From positions 1 through 28,928 of the forward strand of contig DATHVR010000155.1 in NCBI GenBank assembly GCA_035461175.1: a DNA stretch of 28,928 nt. Reading direction: 5' to 3'. The position numbers and the translations under genes are program-made. Source of the stretch: DATHVR01 sp035461175. Its GTDB lineage: Bacteria; Actinomycetota; Acidimicrobiia; Spongiisociales; ZC4RG35. The notes below the pieces were generated by a model. It was given only the letters and a program-made list of their open reading frames with translations. It was not told the origin of the DNA and made no database searches. Shown here in pieces: positions 1-6,797 of this stretch. Each line of letters begins with the position of its first letter. Within the stretch, counting starts at the first letter, position 1.

Positions 1-154
1 CAATTGTGGCGCGAAAACGCTCTGGACCACCTCCTATGAGGCGGCAGCACAGGCCGACCGGGGTCTGTTCGGCGCACGGTTCCGAACAAGCGGGGAGACG
101 CGTAGGCGACGGGCTCAGCGAGGCCAAGCCGGCCTCGAAGTCGCCCGACAGATA
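1..154. other. Non-coding left edge with two inverted repeats
   Basis: I see no convincing gene here. Two short inverted repeats lie downstream of the minus-strand tRNA-Glu. One has 7-bp arms at 66-72 and 82-88 (tgttcgg/ccgaaca, 9-nt loop). The other has 7-bp arms at 119-125 and 131-137 (cgaggcc/ggcctcg, 5-nt loop). The second could end tRNA-Glu transcription, but no T-run follows it on the minus strand, so the terminator role is uncertain. The short open frame crossing this stretch has no recognisable domain and I regard it as spurious. Confidence 0.3.
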
Positions 155-230
155 TGGCAGCCCCGACGGGATTCGAACCCGCGTTACCGGCTTGAAAGGC
201 CGGCGTCCTAGACCGCTGGACGACGGGGCC
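155..230 (-). tRNA. tRNA-Glu (anticodon UUC)
   Basis: On the minus strand this folds as a complete 76-nt tRNA with an encoded CCA end (plus-strand tgg at 155-157). The acceptor stem pairs GGCCCCG with CGGGGCT, with a G1-U72 wobble. The anticodon arm is CCGGC-CTTTCAA-GCCGG, so the anticodon is TTC (plus 194-196) and reads Glu codons. The T-loop is the standard TTCGAAT. It lies 44 bp downstream of gltX, whose product charges it, and appears to have its own promoter in that gap. Confidence 0.96.
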
Positions 231-241
231 GTACCGGAAGG

Positions 242-270
242 ATGGTATCGGACCCCGGCCGGTCCTCCAA
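242..270 (-). promoter_or_regulatory. Probable promoter of tRNA-Glu
   Basis: On the minus strand TTGGAG (plus 265-270) is followed after exactly 17 nt by TACCAT (plus 242-247), and the mature tRNA begins 11 nt further on. Spacing and position fit a sigma-70-type promoter giving a very short 5' leader. A small GGACC/GGTCC inverted repeat (250-265) sits in the spacer. The call rests on sequence match only. Confidence 0.45.
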
Positions 271-274
271 CGGC

Positions 275-1687
275 CTAGAGCAGTCCGCGGGCCTGTTCGA
301 TCCGGGCGATCGAGGTGTCACGTCCCAGCGCGGCCAGGGACTCGAACAGCGGCGGACTCACCGACGAACCCGTCACCGCCACCCGGACGGGCTGGAACAC
401 CTTCCCCGCTCCCCGCTCGAGCTGTGCGGGCAGGGCACGCAGTGCCTCCTCGATCGAGGCGGTGGTCCAGTCGTCGAGGTCGTCTAGGGCGGCGAGGACG
501 GCATCTAGGACCTCGTCGACTCCCTCCTTGGCCATGACCTTCTTCCAGGAGTTCTCGTCGTGGACGACCTGGTCCTCGAACAGGAACGACACCTGGGCTG
601 CGGCCTCGGGAAGGAGGCGGGTCCGTTCCTGGACCAACGGAGCCAGCTCGACGAAGGCGTCCCAGCGGTCGGCAACTGCCGTACGGAAGCGGGACTCGAT
701 CCAAGGCCGGATCCGCTCGACGAACACGTCCGGATCCATCGCCCGCACGTACTCGCCGTTGATCCACGCCAGCTTGTCGATGTCGAACACGGCCGGGTTC
801 TTCTGGACATCGCTCAGGTCGAAGCGAGCCACGGCGAGCTCGGGGTCGAAGACGGTCAGATCCTCGCCCGGCGACCATCCCAGCAGGCTGAGATAGTTAA
901 CCATCGCCTCGGGCAGGTACCCCGATTCGCGGAACTCGTTCACCGAAGTGGCGCCGTGACGCTTGGAGAGCTTCTTGCCGTCGGTCCCGAACAGAAGGGG
1001 AAGATGGGCGTAGGTGGTGGTTTCGGCACCCATCGCCCGGGTGATCAGGATGTGCTTGGGAGTCGAGGAGAGCAGGTCCTCGCCCCGGGCAACGTGGGTG
1101 ATCTCGTAGTCGACGTCGTCCACCGTCGAGGCCAGGTGATAGGTGGGGGTGCCGTCGCTGCGCAGGATGACGAAGTCGTCGACCGAGTCGGCCTCGAAAC
1201 GGATGTCGCCCCGGACCAGGTCCTCGAACTCGATGGCGTCGGGACCGATCTCGAAGCGGATCGAGCCCTCGCTGCGCTCCTGCTGGGGACGGCGGATGTA
1301 GTGACCCGGGTGCTTGCCCTCCTTCTGAGCGCGGACGCGGAGTGCCTCGAGCTCGTCGGGGTCGCGATCGTCGTAGTAGGCGTGTCCGGTCTCGACCAGC
1401 TGGTGGGCGACCTCGCTGTATCGATCGAAACGGGAAGACTGGCGGTAGTCGCCGTGGGGGCCACCCACCTCGACACCCTCGTCCCAGTCCAGCCCCAGCC
1501 AGCGCAAGCTGGCCAGGATGTCTTGTTCGAACTCGGCAGTGGAGCGGACGGTATCTGTGTCGTCGATGCGGACGATGAAGACTCCGTCGCAATGACGGGC
1601 ATAGAGCCAGTTGAAGAGGGCAGCCCGGGCCGTCCCCACGTGCAAGGTCCCCGTCGGCGAAGGCGCCACCCGCACTCGAACCGTCAT
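275..1687 (-). CDS. gltX: Glutamate--tRNA ligase
   Basis: Cytoplasmic class I aminoacyl-tRNA synthetase that attaches glutamate to tRNA-Glu using ATP. At 470 aa it is the usual bacterial length. The ATP-binding HIGH-type motif is HVGT at residues 16-19 within PSPTGTLHVGTARAALFNW, and the KMSKS-type motif is KLSKR at 239-243. The block at 40-45 reads RIDDTD rather than the more common RIEDTD, a variant that I believe also occurs in other GluRS subgroups. The C-terminal 200 residues form the helical anticodon-binding region. As in other actinobacteria the enzyme may also charge tRNA-Gln for GatCAB amidation, but the sequence cannot prove this. The gene follows the FAH-family gene by 36 bp, probably cotranscribed, with a weak purine-rich RBS (GGTGGG). 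Its cognate tRNA lies immediately downstream. Confidence 0.97.
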   Translation of the reverse strand: MTVRVRVAPSPTGTLHVGTARAALFNWLYARHCDGVFIVRIDDTDTVRSTAEFEQDILASLRWLGLDWDEGVEVGGPHGDYRQSSRFDRYSEVAHQLVETGHAYYDDRDPDELEALRVRAQKEGKHPGHYIRRPQQERSEGSIRFEIGPDAIEFEDLVRGDIRFEADSVDDFVILRSDGTPTYHLASTVDDVDYEITHVARGEDLLSSTPKHILITRAMGAETTTYAHLPLLFGTDGKKLSKRHGATSVNEFRESGYLPEAMVNYLSLLGWSPGEDLTVFDPELAVARFDLSDVQKNPAVFDIDKLAWINGEYVRAMDPDVFVERIRPWIESRFRTAVADRWDAFVELAPLVQERTRLLPEAAAQVSFLFEDQVVHDENSWKKVMAKEGVDEVLDAVLAALDDLDDWTTASIEEALRALPAQLERGAGKVFQPVRVAVTGSSVSPPLFESLAALGRDTSIARIEQARGLL

Positions 1688-1700
1688 CGCCCACCCACCA

Positions 1701-1740
1701 TGATCATCTCCCCGCCACCATGATCATTTCCCCGCCACCA
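1701..1740. repeat. 20-bp tandem duplication at the FAH/gltX junction
   Basis: Two 20-bp units, 1701-1720 and 1721-1740, match at 19 of 20 positions. Each contains the palindrome tgatca. The right-hand unit encodes the last codons and stop of the FAH-family gene; the left-hand copy fills most of the gap to gltX. This looks like a recent local slippage duplication that lengthened the intergenic spacer. Confidence 0.85.
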
Positions 1741-2488
1741 CCCGATTGGCCAGCACTCCGATCCCGTCCACCTCGACTTCCATCAGGTCGCCCGGCTGCA
1801 CCGGGCCCACGCCCGAGGGTGTGCCGGTGAGGATCACGTCACCGGGGAGCAGGGTCATCACCCGGCTGATGTACTCGAGGATCTCGGCCACGCCGAACAC
1901 GAGGTCGGCCGTGAACCCGGCCTGACGCACCTCGCCGTTGACCCGGGCGATCACCGCCAGCCGCTCGAGCGGATCCAGCTCCGTCTCGATGGCGGGCCCC
2001 AGCGGGCAGAAGGTGTCGAAGCCTTTGGCCCGGGTCCATTGGCCGTCCTTGCGCTGGAGGTCCCGGGCGGTGACGTCGTTGGCGGCGGTGTAGCCGAAGA
2101 TGTACTGGGAGGCGTCCTCGGCCCGGATGTTGCGGGCGATCCTGCCCACCACCACGGCCAGTTCCGCCTCGTGGTGCACCTCCGAGCTGATGGGCGGGTA
2201 GACGACGTTGGCGTTGGGACCCACCACGGATGTGGCGGGCTTCAAGAAGATGATCGGCTCCTCGGGGACGTCGGAATCCATCTCGGCGGCGTGGTCGACA
2301 TAGTTCTTGCCCACCGCCACCACCTTGGAGGGCAGGACGGGCGCCAACAGCTGCACCGACTCCCAGGGAATCATCGTCTCGGTCGCCTCCCAGGCTACGA
2401 ACGGCGACCCCTGATAGAGGGTGACCCCCTCGGCCTCGGCCAGTCCGTAGGCGATGTCGTCACCGGCCTTGAATCGAACGATCTTCAT
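1724..2488 (-). CDS. Fumarylacetoacetate hydrolase family protein
   Basis: A 254-aa member of the FAH fold, which acts on beta-diketo or acylpyruvate-type acids (fumarylpyruvate hydrolase, acylpyruvase, hydroxyhepta-dienedioate isomerase or oxaloacetate decarboxylase). The family core begins with GKNYVDHAAEM (60-70). The divalent-metal ligands are seen as the HHEAEL block (Glu107, Glu109) and Asp138 in AANDVTARD. FDTFCPLGP and LLPGDVILTGTPSGVG are typical later motifs. The exact substrate cannot be read from sequence. Placement directly before gltX is, from memory, a conserved actinobacterial arrangement with no obvious metabolic logic. No Shine-Dalgarno precedes the ATG; a -10-like TAACCT sits 7 nt upstream, suggesting a leaderless message. 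Confidence 0.9.
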   Translation of the reverse strand: MKIVRFKAGDDIAYGLAEAEGVTLYQGSPFVAWEATETMIPWESVQLLAPVLPSKVVAVGKNYVDHAAEMDSDVPEEPIIFLKPATSVVGPNANVVYPPISSEVHHEAELAVVVGRIARNIRAEDASQYIFGYTAANDVTARDLQRKDGQWTRAKGFDTFCPLGPAIETELDPLERLAVIARVNGEVRQAGFTADLVFGVAEILEYISRVMTLLPGDVILTGTPSGVGPVQPGDLMEVEVDGIGVLANRVVAGK

Positions 2489-2495
2489 GGGTCAG

Positions 2496-2501
2496 AGGTT
2501 A
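2496..2501 (-). promoter_or_regulatory. Likely -10 box of a leaderless promoter for the FAH gene
   Basis: On the minus strand ATAACCTC contains TAACCT, followed by 7 nt and then the ATG at 2488, so transcription would start at or next to the start codon. The same octamer precedes the GcvT-like gene start (plus 9603-9610 region). The upstream -35 area falls inside the heptamer repeat array, whose minus-strand unit is TTCCGAC; a TTCCGA lies 18 nt upstream of the -10. Confidence 0.4.
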
Positions 2502-2503
2502 TG

Positions 2504-2574
2504 AGTCGGAAGTCGGAAGTCGGAAGCCAACCAGTCGGAAGTCGGAAGTCGGAAGTCGGAAGTCGGATGTCGGA
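2504..2574. repeat. Heptanucleotide tandem repeat (AGTCGGA)n
   Basis: Three perfect copies of agtcgga (2504-2524), an 8-nt interruption (2525-2532), five more perfect copies (2533-2567) and one copy with a single change (2568-2574). The array lies in the 142-bp gap between fhs and the FAH-family gene, immediately upstream of the putative FAH promoter. Its near-perfect identity implies recent slippage, so copy number probably varies between strains. It is too short and lacks the unique spacers needed for a CRISPR array. Confidence 0.95.
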
Positions 2575-2627
2575 CCGCAGGTCCGAGGGGGTCCGGGGGC
2601 ATCCGCCCCCGCCGGCGCCTGCGCCGG
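2571..2627 (-). terminator. Three consecutive hairpins after fhs
   Basis: Reading the plus strand: cggacc/ggtccg (2571-2576 with 2580-2585, 3-nt loop), cgggggc/gcccccg (2594-2600 with 2605-2611, 4-nt loop) and ccggcg/cgccgg (2612-2617 with 2622-2627, 4-nt loop). The nearest is only 3 nt past the fhs stop codon. They would form GC-rich stems in the 3' end of the fhs transcript and could end transcription or block 3' exonucleases. No U-tract follows, so intrinsic termination is not certain. Confidence 0.5.
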
Positions 2628-2630
2628 AAA

Positions 2631-4391
2631 TCAAAAGAGCCCGACGACGTTGCCGTTGTCGTCTACGTCGACCTTCATGAAGGCGGGAGTGGTGCCTAGC
2701 CCGGGCATGGTGCGCATCTCGCCCAGAATGGGATAGATGAACCCGGCCCCCACCGAGGCCCGCACCTCGCGGACCGGGACCGTGTATCCGGTGGGGGCAC
2801 CCTTGAGAGCGGCGTCGTGGGAGATCGAGAGGTGGGTCTTGGCCACGCAGATGGGTAGATAGCCGAAACCGGCCTTCTCGAACTCGGCGATCTGGCGGGT
2901 GGCGGTGGGCGAGTAGTCGACCCCGCCCGCTCCGTAGATCTCCCGGCAGATGATCTCGATCTTCTCCCGGATGCTCATGTTGAGCGGGTAGAGGTAGGAA
3001 AACTGGTTGGGCTCTTCGCAAGCCTTGACCACCGCCTCGGCCAGTTCCGCCGCCCCTTCTCCCCCCTTGGCCCAGTGGTCGGCCATGACCGCGTCGAGTG
3101 CTCCCGCCTCCATTGCCTTCTGCTTGATCAGGTCGATCTCGGCCCATGTGTCGGTCGGGAAGGTATTGATGGCCACCACCACCGGCACCCCGAAGCGGCG
3201 CACGTTGTGGATGTGGGCCTCGAGGTTGGGCATGCCTGCCTGAAGCAGGGAGAGGTTCTCTTCGTTGTAGGCCTTGTCCAGGGGACGGCCCAGGACCACC
3301 TTGGGACCGCCGCCGTGGGTCTTGAGGGCGCGGACGGTGGCGACCAGCACCACGCAGTCGGGCTTCAGCCCCGAGGTGCGGCACTTGATGTCCATGAACT
3401 TCTCCATCCCCATGTCGGCCCCGAACCCGGATTCGGTGACGACGTACTCACCCAAGTGGAGAGCGATGCGGTCGGCGAGGATCGAGGAGTTGCCGTGGGC
3501 GATATTGCCGAAGGGGCCGGCGTGGACGAAGGCGGCCTGGCCTTCGAGCGTCTGCATGATGTTGGGGTGGAGGGTGTCTTTCATCAGCACCGTCACCGCC
3601 CCTGCCACCGACAGATCCTCGAAGGTGAGCGGAGTGCCGTCCTTGGAAGTCCCGAACACCACCCTCGCCACCCGCTCGCGCAGGTTGCGCAAGGCCGAGG
3701 AATAGGAGTCGCCGTCGACGAGGGCGAGGATCGCCATCAACTCCGACGCCACCGTGATGTCGAAGCCGGTCTCGCGCGGCCGGCCCTCGGCCTTGCCGCC
3801 CAATCCGACGATGACGTTGCGCAACGCCCGATCGTTGATGTCCACCACCCGGTTCCACTGTAGGTTGAACACGTCGATGCCGAGCCGGTCGAGTCCCAGT
3901 TCGGCCAGTTGTGAGTCCGACAGCCGGGACTCGTGGTACCAGCGGGCATCGATCGCCGCCGCCACCAGGTTGTGGGCGGCAGTGATGGCGTGGATATCGC
4001 CCGTCATGTGGAGGTTGAACTCGTCCATCGGGACGACCTGGCTGTAGCCGCCGCCGGCGGCACCTCCCTTGATCCCGAAGGTGGGTCCCATCGAAGGCTG
4101 GCGGATGCAGGCAATCGCCTCCTTTCCGATCCTCCCCAAACCCTGGGTGAGGCCGACGGTGGTGGTGGTCTTGCCCTCGCCCAGAGGGGTGGGCGTGATG
4201 GCGGTGACATCGACGTACTTGCCGCGAGGGCGGGCACCGACTCGCTTGAGAACGTCGAGATGGACCTTCGCCTTGACCTTGCCGTAAGGGATCAGATCGT
4301 CGGGCTCGAGTCCGATGCGCTCGGCGATCTCGCCCAACGGGCGAAGTTGAGCGGCGCGGGCGATGTCGATGTCGGCGGGTACGGCCGCCAT
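2631..4391 (-). CDS. fhs: Formate--tetrahydrofolate ligase
   Basis: Makes 10-formyl-tetrahydrofolate from formate, ATP and THF, feeding one-carbon units to purine and fMet synthesis. It is 586 aa, slightly longer than the usual 555-560, mainly through an N-terminal lead. The P-loop TPLGEGKT is at 68-75, within TPTPLGEGKTTTTVGLTQGL. It is followed by RQPSMGPTFGIKGGAAGGG and DEFNLHMTGD, both hallmark blocks. The family's VRALKxHGG motif (ATVRALKTHGG) lies later. The start is supported by a perfect AGGAGG 9 nt upstream (plus 4401-4406). The gene is divergent from the flavoprotein at 4478. A minus-strand TACGGT at plus 4425-4430 could be its -10. Downstream lie three hairpins and the heptamer array. 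The folate link may connect it to the GcvT-like gene at 8407, but that is speculative. Confidence 0.97.
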   Translation of the reverse strand: MAAVPADIDIARAAQLRPLGEIAERIGLEPDDLIPYGKVKAKVHLDVLKRVGARPRGKYVDVTAITPTPLGEGKTTTTVGLTQGLGRIGKEAIACIRQPSMGPTFGIKGGAAGGGYSQVVPMDEFNLHMTGDIHAITAAHNLVAAAIDARWYHESRLSDSQLAELGLDRLGIDVFNLQWNRVVDINDRALRNVIVGLGGKAEGRPRETGFDITVASELMAILALVDGDSYSSALRNLRERVARVVFGTSKDGTPLTFEDLSVAGAVTVLMKDTLHPNIMQTLEGQAAFVHAGPFGNIAHGNSSILADRIALHLGEYVVTESGFGADMGMEKFMDIKCRTSGLKPDCVVLVATVRALKTHGGGPKVVLGRPLDKAYNEENLSLLQAGMPNLEAHIHNVRRFGVPVVVAINTFPTDTWAEIDLIKQKAMEAGALDAVMADHWAKGGEGAAELAEAVVKACEEPNQFSYLYPLNMSIREKIEIICREIYGAGGVDYSPTATRQIAEFEKAGFGYLPICVAKTHLSISHDAALKGAPTGYTVPVREVRASVGAGFIYPILGEMRTMPGLGTTPAFMKVDVDDNGNVVGLF

Positions 4392-4400
4392 AGTCGTGAT

Positions 4401-4406
4401 CCTCCT
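4401..4406 (-). promoter_or_regulatory. Strong ribosome binding site of fhs
   Basis: Minus strand AGGAGG, 9 nt before the ATG at 4391. It fixes the fhs start codon and contrasts with the many genes in this window that have no Shine-Dalgarno. Confidence 0.85.
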
Positions 4407-4462
4407 GTAAGAAACGCGCCCCGAACCGTAGCCAGCCCCCCGTCGGCGCGCCTACGGCAACG

Positions 4463-4471
4463 TGGCACAAT
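4463..4471 (+). promoter_or_regulatory. Possible extended -10 promoter, leaderless, for the 4478 gene
   Basis: The plus strand reads tggcacaat, then 6 nt, then the ATG at 4478. The same nine bases precede ilvE with the same 6-nt spacing on the other strand. Both starts lack a Shine-Dalgarno. TGG before the hexamer fits an extended -10. No good -35 is seen. Confidence 0.35.
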
Positions 4472-4477
4472 CGCCTG

Positions 4478-6187
4478 ATGAATCGGGCTGAACTCGTCGT
4501 GGTCGGTTCGACACGGGCCGCCTTCTCGCTCGCGCTCGAGGCGTGCGACGCCGGACTCACGTCGGTAGCGCTGGTTACCGAAGGCGGCGCCGGCGACTAC
4601 CCGGCCCTCGCCTCCCACGACTACCCGGCCCTCGCCTCCCACCCCGGGGTCGAGATCATCCACGGGCCGCTCACCGCGCTGGAGGTGACCGACGAGGGGG
4701 CGACGGTGGCGGTCGGCGATCAACGCCTGTCCGCCACCGCGGTGGCCGTCCTCGAAGCTGCTGACAACGCCTCCGGTCCCGATCTGGACATCCCTTCTTC
4801 GATCGCCGATCGGATCGAATACGGTGCGGTGCCCGACGAGGCATGGGACCTCGACGTCCTGGTCGTAGGCGGCTCCGAGGCCGCCGCCGAAGCCGCCATC
4901 GCCCTCGCCGAGCAGGGCACCAGCGTCGTGCTGGCCCGGGGTAACGTCGACGCCCGCCACCTCTCCCGGCTGGTTCGGCGCACTCTCCTCCACCGGGAAG
5001 CCGAGCGGCGCCTCACCATCCTGTGGCACTCACGACCGGTGGAACTGGTCGACCTCGAGGGCGAGGTACTGGTGGTCTTCGACGACACCGGCACTCCCGA
5101 TCTCGTCTTCGACCGCGTCGTCCTGATCGGCGATCCTGTGGCGGGTGACACCGACCAGGGCCCGGTGTGGCATGTCGGAGATGGACACCATGCTCCCGGC
5201 GGCGCCTGGGAGGCCATTCGCTCCGCCCACTTCGGCCACCTCCCCTCTCCCTCCGTTCCCTCCCGCTTCGCCCGCGGGGGACGGGAGGCGATCGAGGAAC
5301 TGAGGGACCGCCACTACAACGCCACCATCACCCACTTCGTGCGCACTCACAGTGATCTATGGGTCGTGCGTGTGAAGCCCGACCACGGCGACGTCAACCA
5401 CGAGGCGGGCCAGTACGCCTCGCTGGGTCTCGGCTACTGGGAGCCCCGGGCCGACGGCGCCACCGACCCGGACCTGGAACGCAAATGGGAGAACCTGGTC
5501 CGCCGCAGCTATTCGATCTCCAGCCCGGTCTTCGACGAGTACGGCTACCTGGCCGACCCGGCCCGGGCCGAGACGCTCGAGTTCTACGTCGTCCTCGTCC
5601 CCCCCGACGGCGACCGCATCCCCGCCCTCACTCCTCGCCTGGCCCTGCGCCGCCCCGGCGATCGGATCTATGTCGGACGCCGGATCGTGGGGCGCTACAC
5701 CCTCACGCCGGTCAGGGACCCGGGGGCGACCGTCGTCCTGTTGGGCACCGGCACCGGCGAAGCCCCCCACAACGCCATGGCGGCCGAGTTGCTACGCAAA
5801 GGCCACTACGGACCGATCGTGTCGGTGGTGTCGGTGCGGTACCGGGCCGACCTGGGCTATCTCGACACCCACCGCCGGCTCCAGGAACGGTTCCACAACT
5901 TCCACTACCTGCCCCTGGTCACCCGTGATCCCGAAGAGGAGAAGCTCTATGTCCAGGACGTGATCGAGCGCGACCTCATCACCGACCGCTTCAGGGTCGA
6001 GCTCGACCCGGCCACCACCCACGTCTTCATGTGCGGCAACCCGGCCATGATCGGCAATCCGACCTGGGAAGACGACCTGCCGGTGTTTCCCTCCCCGACC
6101 GGGGCCTGCCAGCTGCTCCACGAACGCGGCTTCGACATCGACCGTCACGGCCACGTCGGCAACGTCCACACGGAGAAGTACTGGTAG
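4478..6187 (+). CDS. Fused flavoprotein: disulfide-reductase-like domain plus ferredoxin-NADP reductase
   Basis: 569 aa in two parts. Residues 5-250 look like a degenerate FAD/NAD(P) two-dinucleotide-fold protein: a Rossmann strand at 5-12 with a poor glycine motif (VVVGSTRAAF) and a clearer one at 124-152 (LVVGGSEAAAEAA). It has no CxxC redox pair. Residues 280-569 are a bacterial ferredoxin/flavodoxin-NADP reductase: FAD-binding RRSYSISSP (342-350), NADP-binding GTGTGEAP (423-430), FMCGNPAMIG (517-526) and the diagnostic C-terminal EKYW. The reductase half should transfer electrons between NADPH and ferredoxin or flavodoxin. The role of the front half is unknown; it may be a docking or second nucleotide site. 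An exact 24-bp duplication repeats residues 40-47 as 48-55. The gene stands alone on the plus strand and is convergent with the TetR gene, with a 1-bp gap. Confidence 0.85.
   Translation: MNRAELVVVGSTRAAFSLALEACDAGLTSVALVTEGGAGDYPALASHDYPALASHPGVEIIHGPLTALEVTDEGATVAVGDQRLSATAVAVLEAADNASGPDLDIPSSIADRIEYGAVPDEAWDLDVLVVGGSEAAAEAAIALAEQGTSVVLARGNVDARHLSRLVRRTLLHREAERRLTILWHSRPVELVDLEGEVLVVFDDTGTPDLVFDRVVLIGDPVAGDTDQGPVWHVGDGHHAPGGAWEAIRSAHFGHLPSPSVPSRFARGGREAIEELRDRHYNATITHFVRTHSDLWVVRVKPDHGDVNHEAGQYASLGLGYWEPRADGATDPDLERKWENLVRRSYSISSPVFDEYGYLADPARAETLEFYVVLVPPDGDRIPALTPRLALRRPGDRIYVGRRIVGRYTLTPVRDPGATVVLLGTGTGEAPHNAMAAELLRKGHYGPIVSVVSVRYRADLGYLDTHRRLQERFHNFHYLPLVTRDPEEEKLYVQDVIERDLITDRFRVELDPATTHVFMCGNPAMIGNPTWEDDLPVFPSPTGACQLLHERGFDIDRHGHVGNVHTEKYW
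4595..4642 (+). repeat. Exact 24-bp in-frame tandem duplication
   Basis: Units 4595-4618 and 4619-4642 are identical at all 24 positions and add eight residues (DYPALASH twice) to the N-terminal half of the flavoprotein. Perfect identity points to a very recent event or an assembly artefact. Confidence 0.95.
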
Positions 6188-6188
6188 G

Positions 6189-6794
6189 TCAGCCCTCCAG
6201 ACTCCCGCCCTGTAGGCCCAACTCGCCTTCGGCGGCCTCCCGCGCCCATCTGAGCAGGGTGGTCCGGTCGACGGTGCTGCGATGGGCCACCACCTGCAGC
6301 ACCAGGCCGTCGAGCAGCGAGATCAGTCGCCAGGCCGTCCCTTCCGGGTTGGAACAGGCGAAAACACCCTCCTCCACGCCCCGGGAAATGATCGACTCCA
6401 GCAGATCCTTCCACGCCACGTTGAGCGAGGCCGAGATGTCTCGCACGGCGGGGCGGCGGGAGGCCTCGCTCCACGCATCCAGCCACAGCTGAAAGGTCCA
6501 GTCGTTCTCCGCCGTGGCGTAGTCGTCGAGGAAGGCGGTCAGGGCCCGGCGGGAATCGGCTGCCGCTCCCACGGAAGCGGTCACGTTTTCCAGGCCGGTG
6601 CGGGCCGCTCGAGAGAAGGCCGCCGCCAGGACCTCGTCCATCGAATCGAAGTAGTGATGGACCAGACCGCTCGAGGTCCCCATCTCGGCCGCCACGTCCC
6701 GAACCGTCGTGGTGGCGAGGCCCTTGCGCCGGGCCACCGCCAGAGCGGCCTCGACGATCGCCTCCCGTCGTTCCTCCGAGCTGAGTCGCGCCAT
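6189..6794 (-). CDS. TetR-family transcriptional regulator (BetI-like)
   Basis: 201-aa one-component repressor. The N-terminal helix-turn-helix spans about residues 10-55, with TTTVRDVAAEMGTSSGLVHH followed by YFDSMDEVL, a standard TetR signature in which recognition-helix SGLVHHYF and the next helix are conserved. The C-terminal domain (about 80-190) resembles the BetI-type ligand domain (DAWSEASRRPAVRD, LDGLVLQVV). It is the last gene of an operon with the flavoenzyme at 6798 (3-bp gap) and the GcvT-like gene, so it most likely controls that operon in response to its substrate. The ligand is unknown. It ends convergently against the plus-strand flavoprotein with one base between stops. Confidence 0.92.
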   Translation of the reverse strand: MARLSSEERREAIVEAALAVARRKGLATTTVRDVAAEMGTSSGLVHHYFDSMDEVLAAAFSRAARTGLENVTASVGAAADSRRALTAFLDDYATAENDWTFQLWLDAWSEASRRPAVRDISASLNVAWKDLLESIISRGVEEGVFACSNPEGTAWRLISLLDGLVLQVVAHRSTVDRTTLLRWAREAAEGELGLQGGSLEG

Positions 6795-6797
6795 GAG

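Noticed and set aside
1..25. Partial second copy of the 9652-9699 palindrome (gcgcgaaaacg)
   Set aside because: Only about ten bases match and no inverted partner is present.
2504..2574. Possible CRISPR array
   Set aside because: Units are 7 bp and directly adjacent, with no unique spacers and no cas genes.
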